64,000 bases of DNA from JAMHWD01 sp035911135. GTDB taxonomy: Bacteria > Pseudomonadota > Alphaproteobacteria > Micavibrionales > Micavibrionaceae. The DNA lies in the NCBI GenBank assembly GCA_035911135.1, contig JAMHWD010000017.1, forward strand, positions 1-64,000, given 5' to 3'. Positions 43,709 through 53,545 of the stretch are shown one piece after another. A program made the translations under genes and the position numbers. The notes under the pieces were generated by a model. That model saw only the letters and a list, made by a program, of their open reading frames with translations, was not told the origin of the DNA and searched no databases. The number at the start of each line of letters is the position of its first letter. The first letter of the stretch is position 1.

Positions 43709-44674
43709 TTGCGTGCATCCGTTCTTCACCTTGCCTCCACTCACCCAGAAGACTCTGAAAACTTCCTGAACGCCGAAATGACGGCAGGATTAAAACTGGC
43801 CGATCTGCCGCCCACATTAAATACAATCAAGCGATCCTTGCTGCCGGAAGATTTCATCGTGTTTATTCAGGCCGAGGACGCGGATGAAATCCGGCGCAAG
43901 AATGATCCCCTGTCGGAATTTATCAATATCGATGCGTTGCCTGCGCCAATCCGCAATTTCGTGCGCCTGCAAAACGAGATATCCGGCCGCGAGGTCGGCC
44001 AGATGGAAGCCGTCATATCGCCTGTAACAATCACAGCATTCACCTCGCCAGCCAGCAAATTATTTGAGAAAAAACGCCGCAAGGAAGAATGGGATCGCTA
44101 TGTATTCCTGCTTTATCTGCAATTTTATAATGAGCTTTTCACCAAGACGTGGCTAAAGATTGAAGTGACCCGCGCCAAGCTGGAGGCTGTTAAGGAGGAA
44201 TTACTCGCAGTCAAGGAAGATACGGCCTTTAACAACGCCGCTGAAGGCCTGCAGGAAAAAATAGACACCTTCCTGAAAAAAGATCTGAAGACTTACGAAG
44301 AACGCCTGCAAGATACGTCGCGCCCGCCATCAGAAGAAGAGCTTATACAGATCAATCAGGAGATTGATGAAAAGATTGAGCGCCTGAGCATCTCGGCAAA
44401 AATTCTCCGTGTTCTTGGCGGCAGTATTTTTCTTGGGCTTGAGAAACTATATCTGGCTTTTTATCTCAACAATCTTTCGCACACATCGGAAAAGGATATT
44501 GCGCGAACATTGCGTAATGTCGATCCGGTTGTTTTCACACCGGAAAATCTGAAAGATCTTAACCTGAAATCCGGCCCCAAAAAAGAAGACACAGAAAAAG
44601 AAGAGGAAAGCATCAAGCCGCCTCCACCGCCGCCAGCAGATGATTCATCATCAACTGCGCCGGATGGTGCCTGA
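43709..44674 (+). CDS. Unknown cytosolic protein with coiled coil and Pro-rich tail (TTG start)
   Basis: The 321-residue protein starts at TTG 43709; GAGG at 43698-43701, seven bases upstream, supports this start and no ATG is better placed. Residues 145-235 are strongly charged and helical with coiled-coil character (K-L-E-A-V-K-E-E-L-L-A-V-K-E-D). The tail has six consecutive Pro near 307-312. A modest hydrophobic stretch near 230-250 is not a clear membrane segment. I do not recognise the family. It ends directly against aspS with no spacer. Confidence 0.6.
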   Translation: MRASVLHLASTHPEDSENFLNAEMTAGLKLADLPPTLNTIKRSLLPEDFIVFIQAEDADEIRRKNDPLSEFINIDALPAPIRNFVRLQNEISGREVGQMEAVISPVTITAFTSPASKLFEKKRRKEEWDRYVFLLYLQFYNELFTKTWLKIEVTRAKLEAVKEELLAVKEDTAFNNAAEGLQEKIDTFLKKDLKTYEERLQDTSRPPSEEELIQINQEIDEKIERLSISAKILRVLGGSIFLGLEKLYLAFYLNNLSHTSEKDIARTLRNVDPVVFTPENLKDLNLKSGPKKEDTEKEEESIKPPPPPPADDSSSTAPDGA

Positions 44675-46477
44675 TTATCCGGCCACCGCAATCTTGGCCT
44701 TGGGCATATCGAGCTTGATATGCAGGTCTTTGAGCTGTTCCGGCGTGATATCCGAAGGCGCGGCCATCATCTGATCCTCATACTGGCCGTTCATGACGAA
44801 GGCATAAACTTCGCGCAAATTCGGCTCATCGGCCAGCAGCATGACAATACGGTCCAGGCCAAAGGCCAAGCCACCATGCGGCGGCGGACCATAACGGAAG
44901 GCATTCAGCATGCCGCCGAATTTCTTCTCCAGCACGTCTTTGGAATACCCGGCCAGCGCAAAGGCCTTTTCCATGATTTCAGGACGGTGGTTACGGATAC
45001 CGCCCGAAGCCAGCTCATAACCGTTGCACACGCAATCATACTGCATGGCTTTGATGGTAAGCGGATCTTGATTTGTAAGGGCGTCGAGGCCCCCTTGCGG
45101 CATGGAAAACGGATTGTGCGAGAAATCAACCTTCTGGCTGCGCTCGTCAAATTCATACATCGGGAAATCAACCACCCAGCAGAATTTGTAAACGCCCTTC
45201 TCGCGCACGCCCATGTCATCACAGATTTTATCGCGGGCCTGACCGGCAAATTTCGCGGCCTTGCCTTCCATGTTACAAACAAAGAAGACCGCATCGCCGT
45301 CTTCAAGGCCGGCAGTGTTTTTAAGTTCTGCCTGCGCGGCTTCGGGCACGAATTTGGCAATCGGGCCTTGACCTGCGCCATCCTTGAACAGGATATACCC
45401 CAGACCCGGCGCGCCTTCGCCTTGTGCCCATGAATTGAGCTTATCAAAGAAACTGCGCGGTTGGTCGGCAACCTTGGGCGCGCGAATGGCACGCACCACG
45501 CCGCCCTTTTCGATCGTGCCTTTAAAGGCTTTAAACTCGACATCCGCGCGGGCAAAGACCGAAGTGACATCCGAGATTATCAGAGGATTGCGCAAATCCG
45601 GCTTATCAGAGCCATATTTCAACATCGCATCCGCATAGGTGAGGTTCGGCAGCCATTCCACCTTGCGCTTCTCGCCCGTGAAATCAGCAAATTCATTAAA
45701 GATACCTTCGATGACAGGTTGCATGGTGGCATGCACATCTTCCTGATTGACAAAGCTCATTTCCACATCCAGCTGGTAGAATTCGGCCAGACGGTCCGCG
45801 CGGCCGTCCTCATCACGGAAACAGGGCGCAATCTGGAAGTAACGATCAAATCCGCCCACCATCAAAAGCTGCTTGAACTGCTGCGGGGCCTGCGGCAGGG
45901 CATAGAATTTACCGGGGTGCAAACGGGATGGCACGAGATAATCACGCGCGCCTTCCGGCGAGCTGGCGGTCAGGATCGGCGTCTGGAATTCCTGAAAATT
46001 CTGCTCCCACATGCGCTGGCGCATGGAACGCGTAACGCCGTTCCGCAGACGCAGATTCTTCTGCATCTTCTCGCGGCGCAGATCAAGATAGCGGTAGCGC
46101 AAGCGGATTTCCTCGCCGGCTCCGTCATCTTCTGCAACCTGAAACGGGATGACATCGGCGGCAGATTGCAAAATAGCTTCCTTGATTTCAATCTCGATCT
46201 CGCCGGTTTTCATCTTGGTGTTGACCGTCTCGGCCGTCCGGGCCTTCACAAGGCCTGTGATCGTAATCACGCTCTCATTGCGCCATGTATTCATGGTATC
46301 AATCAGAGGGGAGCCTTCCTCCACCACGCATTGCGTCACGCCATAAGTATCGCGCAAATCAATGAACAAAACCCCGCCATGGTCGCGGATTTTATGAATC
46401 CAGCCGGAAAGCTTCACGGTCTGGCCAGCCTCTGCCTTGGAAAGCGCGCCACAATTATGGGTTCTGTAAAGGTGCAT
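44675..46477 (-). CDS. aspS: Aspartyl-tRNA synthetase
   Basis: The 600-residue class IIb enzyme charges tRNA-Asp (possibly also tRNA-Asn; type not determined). Start ATG 46477 gives the family N-terminus M-H-L-Y-R-T-H-N-C-G. An OB-fold anticodon domain (V-K-L-S-G-W-I-H-K-I-R-D-H-G-G) is followed by the catalytic core with motif 2 F-R-D-E-D-G-R-A-D-R near residue 217, a GAD insertion domain, and motif 3 G-L-A-F-G-L-D-R near 537. All parts are intact. No gatC-like gene is seen in the window. Confidence 0.96.
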   Translation of the reverse strand: MHLYRTHNCGALSKAEAGQTVKLSGWIHKIRDHGGVLFIDLRDTYGVTQCVVEEGSPLIDTMNTWRNESVITITGLVKARTAETVNTKMKTGEIEIEIKEAILQSAADVIPFQVAEDDGAGEEIRLRYRYLDLRREKMQKNLRLRNGVTRSMRQRMWEQNFQEFQTPILTASSPEGARDYLVPSRLHPGKFYALPQAPQQFKQLLMVGGFDRYFQIAPCFRDEDGRADRLAEFYQLDVEMSFVNQEDVHATMQPVIEGIFNEFADFTGEKRKVEWLPNLTYADAMLKYGSDKPDLRNPLIISDVTSVFARADVEFKAFKGTIEKGGVVRAIRAPKVADQPRSFFDKLNSWAQGEGAPGLGYILFKDGAGQGPIAKFVPEAAQAELKNTAGLEDGDAVFFVCNMEGKAAKFAGQARDKICDDMGVREKGVYKFCWVVDFPMYEFDERSQKVDFSHNPFSMPQGGLDALTNQDPLTIKAMQYDCVCNGYELASGGIRNHRPEIMEKAFALAGYSKDVLEKKFGGMLNAFRYGPPPHGGLAFGLDRIVMLLADEPNLREVYAFVMNGQYEDQMMAAPSDITPEQLKDLHIKLDMPKAKIAVAG

Positions 46478-46603
46478 GTCTGATCGTCTCAATCTTTTGT
46501 AAAATAGCCTGTAATATCAGTTTTTTAGCGTTAATAAGGCCCAGAGGCAAAGGATTTTTCATTTTTTATTGGTCTTGCCTGAAAATTATGCATAGTAAGG
46601 CCC

Positions 46604-47776
46604 ATGATTATCACCAAGCAATCCGAACTGGACGATCTTTGCGCCCGGCTGGCCAGCCAGCCCTTTATTACCGTGGATACGGAATTTCTGCGCGAAAAGA
46701 CCTATTATCCCAAATTATGCCTTATACAGGTCAGCGGCCCGGATAAAAATCCCTACGCGATTGATCCGCTGATCAAAAAGCTGGATCTTGAGCCGTTTCT
46801 GGCCTTGCTCAGCAATGAAAAAATCCTGAAAGTTTTTCATGCCGCGCGTCAGGATCTGGAAATTTTCTTCCAGCTTTCCGGCAAAGTTGTTGCCCCGATA
46901 TTTGATACGCAAATTGCCGCGATGGTTTGTGGATACGGCGATTCCGTTGGTTATGAAAGTCTGGTTCGCAACATAACCGGCGGCCAGCTGGATAAAAGCG
47001 TCCAGTTTACCGATTGGTCGCGCCGCCCCCTGACAGACCGCCAGATTGATTACGCGCTGGGGGATGTCACGCATCTTTGCGATATCTATCTGAAACTTTC
47101 CGCCGAGCTTGAGAAAACGGGCCGCATGTCATGGGTTTTTGAAGAGGAGGAAATCCTGACCGATCCCGCCACCTATAAAAACGAGCCCTATGATATGTGG
47201 CGCAAGGTCAAGATCAAATCTCCCAAGCGTAAAACTCTGGCTGTCTTGCGTGAAGTGGCTGCCTGGCGCGAGACGCGTGCACAAGAAAAAAACCTGCCCC
47301 GCAGCTGGATTTTAAAAGACGAGACACTGGCTGAAATTGCGGCGCATGCTCCCAAAAATCTTGAGGAGCTTGGAAAAATCCGTAATTTCCCCAAGGAATC
47401 TTCCAAGGGCGAGGCTGGCGAAAATTTTCTGGCAATGATCGAAAAAGTCCGCCAGATGCCACAATCCGATTATCCGGATATTGAGAAAAAGCCGCCTTTG
47501 CCGCCGCATATCTCGGCGATTGTCGATGTCCTGCGGATGCTGTTGAAAATTCAGGCGGCCGAACATGGCGTGGCCGCAAAACTGATTGCTGATTCCGATG
47601 AACTTGAGCAGATCGCCCTTGAGGAAAACCCGGACGTGCCGCCTTTAAAAGGCTGGCGTTACGAGATATTCGGGCAAGATGCGATAGCCTTGAAAAAAGG
47701 CGAGATTGCTATTGGCCTGCAAAACGGTAAAATTACAAAATTCAAAACGGGTGGCGACATAGCGCCACGTATTTGA
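46604..47776 (+). CDS. rnd: Ribonuclease D
   Basis: The 390-residue exoribonuclease trims tRNA and other small RNA 3' ends. DEDD motifs: V-D-T-E-F near residue 24, H-A-A-R-Q-D-L near 80, and Y-A-L-G-D-V near 149. A HRDC-like domain follows (K-R-K-T-L-A-V-L-R-E-V-A-A-W-R-E near 205), and a second in 295-345. The length fits bacterial RNase D. It is divergent from aspS and followed 30 bases later by sixA. Confidence 0.93.
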   Translation: MIITKQSELDDLCARLASQPFITVDTEFLREKTYYPKLCLIQVSGPDKNPYAIDPLIKKLDLEPFLALLSNEKILKVFHAARQDLEIFFQLSGKVVAPIFDTQIAAMVCGYGDSVGYESLVRNITGGQLDKSVQFTDWSRRPLTDRQIDYALGDVTHLCDIYLKLSAELEKTGRMSWVFEEEEILTDPATYKNEPYDMWRKVKIKSPKRKTLAVLREVAAWRETRAQEKNLPRSWILKDETLAEIAAHAPKNLEELGKIRNFPKESSKGEAGENFLAMIEKVRQMPQSDYPDIEKKPPLPPHISAIVDVLRMLLKIQAAEHGVAAKLIADSDELEQIALEENPDVPPLKGWRYEIFGQDAIALKKGEIAIGLQNGKITKFKTGGDIAPRI

Positions 47777-47806
47777 AGAATAAAACAATCAGGGAAGGCG
47801 ATAATA

Positions 47807-48337
47807 ATGCGGCGAATTTATATTCTGCGTCATGCCAAGGCCGTTGCCGGCACGACTGAGGCCGATATCGACCGCAACCTTGCCGATCAGGGCATCCAAG
47901 ATGCCGCCGCACTGGGCATTTATTTCAAGCGCAAAGATTACACGCCCGATTATATCCTTTGCTCTCCCGCGGCGCGCACGCAACAAACCCTTGAAAAATT
48001 AGAGCTGCCTGCCGCCATAAAACAAGATAATCCTTCGGTTATTTATGATGGCAACAAGGCTCATCTTCTGGATATCCTAAGAGACTGCCCGGATAATACG
48101 GCTTCCGTTCTTCTTGTCGGCCACAATCCATCCCTGCATGAGCTGGCATTAAAACTGGCCGATGAGGACAGCGCGCTTTTCGGACGACTGCTGCAAGGCT
48201 TCAAACCCGGCACCATGGCGGTACTGGATTGTCCGGTCAAGATATGGGCTGATCTGCAGGAGCATCAAAACGCGATTTTTGATCTGACAGAGCCATTGGA
48301 CTACAACGCGCCTTCCACGCCGGCGCGCTGGATGTAG
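47807..48337 (+). CDS. sixA: SixA-type phosphohistidine phosphatase
   Basis: The 176-residue protein has the histidine phosphatase R-H-A motif in I-L-R-H-A-K near residue 8, the second catalytic region S-P-A-A-R-T-Q-Q-T near 56, and the second His in V-G-H-N-P-S near 105. SixA removes phosphate from phosphohistidine in phosphorelay or PTS proteins. A large hybrid kinase with an Hpt domain is encoded 5 kb away; a link is speculative. It is convergent with the hdaA gene. Confidence 0.85.
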   Translation: MRRIYILRHAKAVAGTTEADIDRNLADQGIQDAAALGIYFKRKDYTPDYILCSPAARTQQTLEKLELPAAIKQDNPSVIYDGNKAHLLDILRDCPDNTASVLLVGHNPSLHELALKLADEDSALFGRLLQGFKPGTMAVLDCPVKIWADLQEHQNAIFDLTEPLDYNAPSTPARWM

Positions 48338-48348
48338 AATTCTAAAAA

Positions 48349-49071
48349 CTAGAACAAATCAGGCTGCTGCATTTCCATCATGACGCGGCGCATCAGCGGA
48401 ATGGATATTTTCTGACGCTGCGCCAACGCCATTTCATCGGCGCGCGCCACAATCTCCCGCGCCGCATCAAATGACCGTTCCATCCGCGGCAGAATATAAT
48501 TGATAATGTCATTGGTTACGCTGAGCTGGCGATCGGAAAAGAGTTTGATCAGCACAGAGGCCAGCAATGTATCTTCCGGCGGACGTATCGCGGCCAGCGG
48601 CGCGGCGCGCATACGCGAGGCAATATCGGCAATCGCAAATTCAGCGCGCGAAGGCGGCATACGCGATGTAATCAGCATACTGCGCCCTTCTTCCTTGAAG
48701 ATATTATAAAGGTGAAAAAGCGTCTCCTCGGCCTCGACCGTGCCAATCCAAAGATCAATCCCATCCAGCACGATATTCTCTGCCGCGCCGGCAATTTCAT
48801 CAGCGCTGCGGGTGGCCAGAAGATCCGGACGGATCACTTCCGCGCGGGATATATCACGCCATACAGCCGCCAGATGACTTTTGCCGCTGGCCGCGGGCCC
48901 CGTGATCACCAGCAAGGGTGCAGGCCAATCCGGCCAGCGATCAATCCATCCCACCGCATCCCGGTTTTCAGGGCCAATCAGAAAATCTGCGCGCCCATAA
49001 GCCAGCCGCGCGCCCAGATTGAGCGGCAATTGCTGATGCCTTGTAACATTGCGCTGCGGCGCTTCGCTCAT
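48349..49071 (-). CDS. hdaA: DnaA-related regulator (HdaA-type AAA protein)
   Basis: The 240-residue protein has the shape of an Hda/HdaA protein: N-terminal L-N-L-G-A-R-L-A-Y-G-R-A-D-F, a P-loop G-P-A-A-S-G-K-S-H-L near residue 56 and a C-terminal helical lid. There is no DnaA domain IV. HdaA promotes hydrolysis of DnaA-ATP to prevent re-initiation of replication. The N-terminal Q-L-P-L-N-L clamp-binding sequence is present near residue 15. Its start overlaps the stop of the upstream transporter gene (ATGA). Confidence 0.88.
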   Translation of the reverse strand: MSEAPQRNVTRHQQLPLNLGARLAYGRADFLIGPENRDAVGWIDRWPDWPAPLLVITGPAASGKSHLAAVWRDISRAEVIRPDLLATRSADEIAGAAENIVLDGIDLWIGTVEAEETLFHLYNIFKEEGRSMLITSRMPPSRAEFAIADIASRMRAAPLAAIRPPEDTLLASVLIKLFSDRQLSVTNDIINYILPRMERSFDAAREIVARADEMALAQRQKISIPLMRRVMMEMQQPDLF

Positions 49072-50168
49072 GCTTTGCAGCCTTTATAATAAGAGCTTTC
49101 GCGGTATTTCTCGATAGCAAAACCCAGCAATACGCCAATGCTGGCTGTAACCGGAATAGCCAGCAGCATGCCGGTAATCCCCATCAAGGCGCTGCCCGCC
49201 ATCAGGGCAAAAAATATCCATAAAGGATGCAGACCTACGCTATCGCCCAGCAATTTAGGCGTTAAAACATTGCCCTCGATAATCTGCCCGATCAGAAATA
49301 TCCCGGCGATCAGGCCCACAAATCCCCAATCACCGCCTGTCTGGAACCAGGCAACAGCAACGCCCACGATCAATCCAACCGTTGATCCCACCATGGGAAT
49401 AATATTCAATATGCCGGCGGCCAGACCGATGATAAATCCCGATTCCAGCCCCGCCAGCGACAGGCAGATTGCGTATATCACAGCCAGAACCGATACGACC
49501 AGAATTTGCCCGCGCATAAATCCGGCCACCTTGCCATCAATCCCGCGCGCCAGTTTCAATACCGTCTCGCGGTGATCGCAAGGAATAAGATCCTCCATCC
49601 AGCGCGTGAATTGCGGCCATTCCTTGATCATGAAATAAGTAACGATCGGCGTAATCACCAAAACAGTAATAAACGACACAATTGCCGCGCCGCCTGCCTT
49701 CAGCCCGCCCAGAATAGTCTTGCCCGCCGCCAAAGCCGGAATAGTATTCTGCGCAATTTCCTTCACATCCGTCGCCGCCGCGCGGTCACCGACAACAGAA
49801 TAAAACCGCTCGATATAAGGCTCCAGAAACTCTTCCATCTTATGCAGGTAATAGGGCGTGCGCTCAATCAACACGCTGATTTCCTGCATGATGACCGGAA
49901 CCATAAAAGCGGCACATGTCAGTATGAAAAAATAAAACAGCACCACAATCCACAGCGCAACGCGCCAGCGCGGAATACCAAAATCATCCATCTTGTTGAC
50001 AACCGGATTGAGCAGATAAGCCGCAGCAATCCCCAGCGCAAAGGGCAGAATAATATCACTGAACACCCAGACAAAAAGACCAAGGCAGAGAAGACCACCC
50101 AGCCAGAAAAACATCTGGTTTTTCCAATCCTGCGGTGAAATGGGCGAATGCGTTTTTGGGGCTGTCAT
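49068..50168 (-). CDS. AI-2E family (PerM-like) membrane transporter
   Basis: The 366-residue protein has an N-terminal pair of membrane segments, a long periplasm-facing loop (about 85-150) and five or six C-terminal segments, matching the AI-2E/PerM exporter family. The conserved P-M-V-G-S-T-V-G and G-L-H-P-L-W-I-F-F-A-L-M-A-G near residues 265 and 315 are visible. Substrates in this family are variable and unproven. It sits between DUF2066 and hdaA, a conserved block. Confidence 0.88.
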   Translation of the reverse strand: MTAPKTHSPISPQDWKNQMFFWLGGLLCLGLFVWVFSDIILPFALGIAAAYLLNPVVNKMDDFGIPRWRVALWIVVLFYFFILTCAAFMVPVIMQEISVLIERTPYYLHKMEEFLEPYIERFYSVVGDRAAATDVKEIAQNTIPALAAGKTILGGLKAGGAAIVSFITVLVITPIVTYFMIKEWPQFTRWMEDLIPCDHRETVLKLARGIDGKVAGFMRGQILVVSVLAVIYAICLSLAGLESGFIIGLAAGILNIIPMVGSTVGLIVGVAVAWFQTGGDWGFVGLIAGIFLIGQIIEGNVLTPKLLGDSVGLHPLWIFFALMAGSALMGITGMLLAIPVTASIGVLLGFAIEKYRESSYYKGCKA

Positions 50169-50174
50169 GAAATA

Positions 50175-51425
50175 TCAGTAAGGCGTATAGCGGTTGAGCT
50201 GCAAATCATATATGGCCGCAGAAGGTGCAGGCATAGGCGCGTTGCCATATATGCCGCCAATCGCCGCCGCACCGACCTGCGCCGGGCTGTTCAGACTCAT
50301 ATTCGCACCGGCCAGCGCAGCGCGCAGATACTGCTCATCCCCGCTAAAAACCAGATTGACGACAGCCTGCTGGGGGTTCAACGATTGCACATTCATGGAT
50401 TTCACGCCCGGAACCTGACGCAGCGCGCGCTGAATCTCCGACCACTGCGCCAGTGATGCAAAAGGCACGCGCATGGTGAAATTGCGGCCGCCTGCTGCGT
50501 CTTGCACAGCACCGGCCGGCTCTTGCGGATTAACAGCGGCTACCTGACCCTGCTTCCAGTCCTTGCGTGCCAGATAATCACGAACATCACGCACGGCCCC
50601 ATCCATCAATGTTCCCAATGTATCGGCCGAGGTGGCAGAGCGTGTAATAATATGCACCAGCTCGGAATGTCCCTGATCGGTGCGGTAAAGACGGACCGAG
50701 AGCGATCCCAAAGCCGCATCGCTTTCATTGGCCACACGGGCCAGCATATCATCGGGCAAAGCTTCGGCGACAATAGCCTCACCCGCGCCATAACGGCCCA
50801 GAATTGTGCCCAGCCCCGATCCGGCCACTTGACCGGGCGTACGATCGCCCATATCGCGCACATCCTCAAGATCACCCAAGGGGATCATTAACGGCGAGCC
50901 ACCCGCCACCAGATCGCCGGCGCGTTGCCAGGCACTAAGCCATGCGTTATCCACCCCCCAAAGACGCGATCTGCCATCCACCTGATAATAGGGCAAGACC
51001 ATAATCGGGCCGATGCTGACATCGGTATGCACAACAGCGCCGCCTTGGGCAAACAGGGCGCTGGTTTCGGCTTCTTTAAAACGGAATTTATAGGTAGCGA
51101 TATAGCGCACGGTAGAGAGCTTCTCGCCCGTAATCTCATAATCCAGAATTAACGTGGAGATTGTAATCGGGTCGGGCGGCTGAAACGCGGCGGCGGCGCC
51201 TTCATCCAGAAAACGGGTTGCCAGAGCAGCCAAAGCCTCGACCTGCGCCTTTTCAAATGCCTGATGACGCGCGGCCACGGCGCTTTCGGCGGTCACATCC
51301 ACTTTCACATTCTCAACCGTAAAGGCCGCAGATTGCGCCGCGGCAGGTGTCAAAGGCGCAAAAAACAGCATCAGCAACAAAAATGCTGTACGTAAGGCCT
51401 GAAAAGTCTTATTGATGAGGCGCAT
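50175..51425 (-). CDS. DUF2066 exported protein
   Basis: The 416-residue protein has a signal peptide ending A-A-A-Q near residue 31, and then F-T-V-E-N-V-K-V-D-V-T-A-E-S-A-V-A-A-R-H-Q-A-F-E-K-A-Q, the start of the DUF2066 domain. The C-terminal half contains a second repeat of strand-helix units. Function is unknown in the family. It is divergent from purM, six bases from the perM start, and is likely co-transcribed with perM and hdaA. Confidence 0.85.
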   Translation of the reverse strand: MRLINKTFQALRTAFLLLMLFFAPLTPAAAQSAAFTVENVKVDVTAESAVAARHQAFEKAQVEALAALATRFLDEGAAAAFQPPDPITISTLILDYEITGEKLSTVRYIATYKFRFKEAETSALFAQGGAVVHTDVSIGPIMVLPYYQVDGRSRLWGVDNAWLSAWQRAGDLVAGGSPLMIPLGDLEDVRDMGDRTPGQVAGSGLGTILGRYGAGEAIVAEALPDDMLARVANESDAALGSLSVRLYRTDQGHSELVHIITRSATSADTLGTLMDGAVRDVRDYLARKDWKQGQVAAVNPQEPAGAVQDAAGGRNFTMRVPFASLAQWSEIQRALRQVPGVKSMNVQSLNPQQAVVNLVFSGDEQYLRAALAGANMSLNSPAQVGAAAIGGIYGNAPMPAPSAAIYDLQLNRYTPY

Positions 51426-51502
51426 GGTTGTTCTACAATACTAATACGATCATGAGTGAGAAATCCTTTTAGACTATAACGAGCCGGCAATAAAGATTCA
51501 AA

Positions 51503-52591
51503 ATGAAACACAGCGCCTATAAAGATGCCGGGGTCGATGTGGACCTCGCCGCCAATCTGGTTAAACGGATCAAGCCCCATACCGCCTCCACTTCCCGCCC
51601 CGGCGTGATGTCAGCCATCGGCGGATTTGGCGCGATTTTTGACCTCAAAGCCACAGGATTCAAAGACCCGCTGATTATTTCCTCTACGGATGGCGTTGGC
51701 ACGAAAATCAAGCTGGCCATTGATCATAACAAAAACGATACGATTGGTATCGATGCTGTAGCCATGTGCGTGAACGACCTGATCGTCCAAGGCGGCGAGC
51801 CTTTGTTTTTCCTCGATTATTTTGCCACCGGCAAGCTGGATAATGATGTTGCCGAGGCCGTAATCGCCGGCGTGGCCGAAGGCTGCCGCCAGGCTGCATG
51901 CGGTCTGATCGGCGGGGAAACAGCGGAGATGCCCGGTCTTTATGCCGCAGGCGATTACGATCTGGCTGGTTTTTCCGTAGGCGCGGTCGAACGTGATGAC
52001 CTGATTACCGGCGATAATATCGCAGAAGGCGATGTTATTCTGGGCCTTGCCTCCAGCGGCGTGCATTCGAATGGGTATTCTTTGGTCCGCAAAATCATGA
52101 CCGATAACAAGGAAGGTCTGACCTACGCCGCGCCCGCGCCTTTTGCCACTGGCAAAACGATGCTGGAAGTTCTGCTGGAGCCGACAAAAATCTATGTAAA
52201 ATCAATTCTTGAAGCCCTTAAAATTCGCGGCGCAGACGGTAAACGCGCTATTAAGGGCATGGTTCACGTCACCGGCGGCGGTTTTACCGAGAATGTGCCC
52301 CGCGTCCTGCCGGATACTATCAAGGCCGTTATTGATGCCTCCAGCTGGAGCTTGCCCCCCTTGTTCGGATGGCTGCGCGATGCCGGCAATCTCACGCCTG
52401 ACGATCTGGCCGGAACGCTGAATTGCGGTATTGGTTACATTGTAATTTGCGCGGCTGAACAAGCACAGGACATTGCCAGCAGCCTGCGCCAAAGCGGCGA
52501 GACTGTTTATGAAATCGGCAAGACGCAATCCCGCATCCCCGGCGAGGATCCTATTGAAATCCTGAACAAGGACAAGGCCTGGGGCCGATGA
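51503..52591 (+). CDS. purM: Phosphoribosylformylglycinamidine cyclo-ligase
   Basis: The 362-residue enzyme forms aminoimidazole ribonucleotide in purine synthesis. Motifs: Y-K-D-A-G-V-D-V at the start, D-G-V-G-T-K-I-K-L-A near residue 65, G-G-E-T-A-E-M-P-G near 136, and G-L-A-S-S-G-V-H-S-N-G near 178. Length is standard. Its last codon overlaps the start of purN (ATGA), so the two are coupled. Confidence 0.96.
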   Translation: MKHSAYKDAGVDVDLAANLVKRIKPHTASTSRPGVMSAIGGFGAIFDLKATGFKDPLIISSTDGVGTKIKLAIDHNKNDTIGIDAVAMCVNDLIVQGGEPLFFLDYFATGKLDNDVAEAVIAGVAEGCRQAACGLIGGETAEMPGLYAAGDYDLAGFSVGAVERDDLITGDNIAEGDVILGLASSGVHSNGYSLVRKIMTDNKEGLTYAAPAPFATGKTMLEVLLEPTKIYVKSILEALKIRGADGKRAIKGMVHVTGGGFTENVPRVLPDTIKAVIDASSWSLPPLFGWLRDAGNLTPDDLAGTLNCGIGYIVICAAEQAQDIASSLRQSGETVYEIGKTQSRIPGEDPIEILNKDKAWGR

Positions 52592-53202
52592 CCGATAAAG
52601 CGCAAAAACTGAAACTGGCCGTATTTATTTCCGGCGGTGGCTCTAATTTGCAGGCCATTATTGACGCCTGTCAGGATGCCGATTTTCCGGCAAAAATAGA
52701 AGTTGTTCTTTCCAACACACCTGATGCCTATGGGCTGGAACGCGCAAAAGACGCAGGCATACCGCGCATTATTGTCGATCACCGGAATTTTGAAACGCGC
52801 GCCGACTTTGAAAATGCCATCACAGAAGAACTGCAGGATTACGATGTGGATCTCATCTGTTTGGCTGGTTTCATGCGAATATTAACTGCTGATTTTGTCA
52901 ATGCGTGGCCAGAACAGATTATCAATACGCACCCCGCCCTGCTGCCCCGCCATGGCGGCAAAGGCATGTACGGCGAGCATGTTCATAAGGCCGTTCTAAA
53001 GGCCGGCGAGCTTGAGAGTGGGTGCAGCATCCATTACGTCATCCCCGATGTCGATCAAGGGCCGGTCATCCTGCAACGCAGCGTTCCCGTTCTACCCGGC
53101 GATACGGCAGAAACACTGGCCGCCAGAGTCCTGACCGAAGAACACAAGGCATACCCCGAAGCAATACGAAATATAGCCCAGCAGCGCCAAACCCAGAATT
53201 AG
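52588..53202 (+). CDS. purN: Phosphoribosylglycinamide formyltransferase 1
   Basis: The 204-residue enzyme transfers the formyl group from 10-formyltetrahydrofolate to GAR. Motifs: S-G-G-G-S-N-L-Q-A near residue 13, the catalytic H-P-A-L-L-P near 114 and D-x-G-P-V-I-L-Q near 152. It overlaps purM by four bases. It ends about 70 bases before the oxidase subunit gene. Confidence 0.95.
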   Translation: MTDKAQKLKLAVFISGGGSNLQAIIDACQDADFPAKIEVVLSNTPDAYGLERAKDAGIPRIIVDHRNFETRADFENAITEELQDYDVDLICLAGFMRILTADFVNAWPEQIINTHPALLPRHGGKGMYGEHVHKAVLKAGELESGCSIHYVIPDVDQGPVILQRSVPVLPGDTAETLAARVLTEEHKAYPEAIRNIAQQRQTQN

Positions 53203-53270
53203 GACTTGAATTTCCAGCCAATATTCTCAATCATACCCCCAGAACGCGCCCCAAAGGAGATTTTCATATT

Positions 53271-53417
53271 ATGGCTCATGCCCCAGCCCCCCATCAGATC
53301 GACCCTGAAGATCTTGCCAGAGCGCAGGTCATGTGGGCGAAATTCGTGGAAATGAGCAAATACGGCATTATCGGGACTATCGCTATTTTGGTGATGCTGG
53401 CTCTGTTTTTTCTTTAA
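53271..53417 (+). CDS. aa3-type cytochrome oxidase subunit IV (48 residues)
   Basis: The short protein reads M-A-H-A-P-A-P-H-Q-I-D-P-E-D-L-A-R-A, then W-A-K-F-V-E-M-S-K-Y-G and one C-terminal membrane helix of about 18 residues ending L-A-L-F-F-L. This is the bacterial aa3 subunit IV family of alphaproteobacteria. The AAGGAG at 53253-53258 before the ATG at 53271 is a good ribosome-binding site. The other oxidase subunits are not in the window. Confidence 0.85.
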   Translation: MAHAPAPHQIDPEDLARAQVMWAKFVEMSKYGIIGTIAILVMLALFFL

Positions 53418-53545
53418 CATAATCAAAAAACATTTCTTAACCTTTTTTTGCGAGACTTTCTAGTAACTTATCTGGAAGGCCTCGATGTTGCGGCTTTCAT
53501 TCTGCGTTCAATATCCGAATATTGTTTTGAGATACGGAGCCCCAT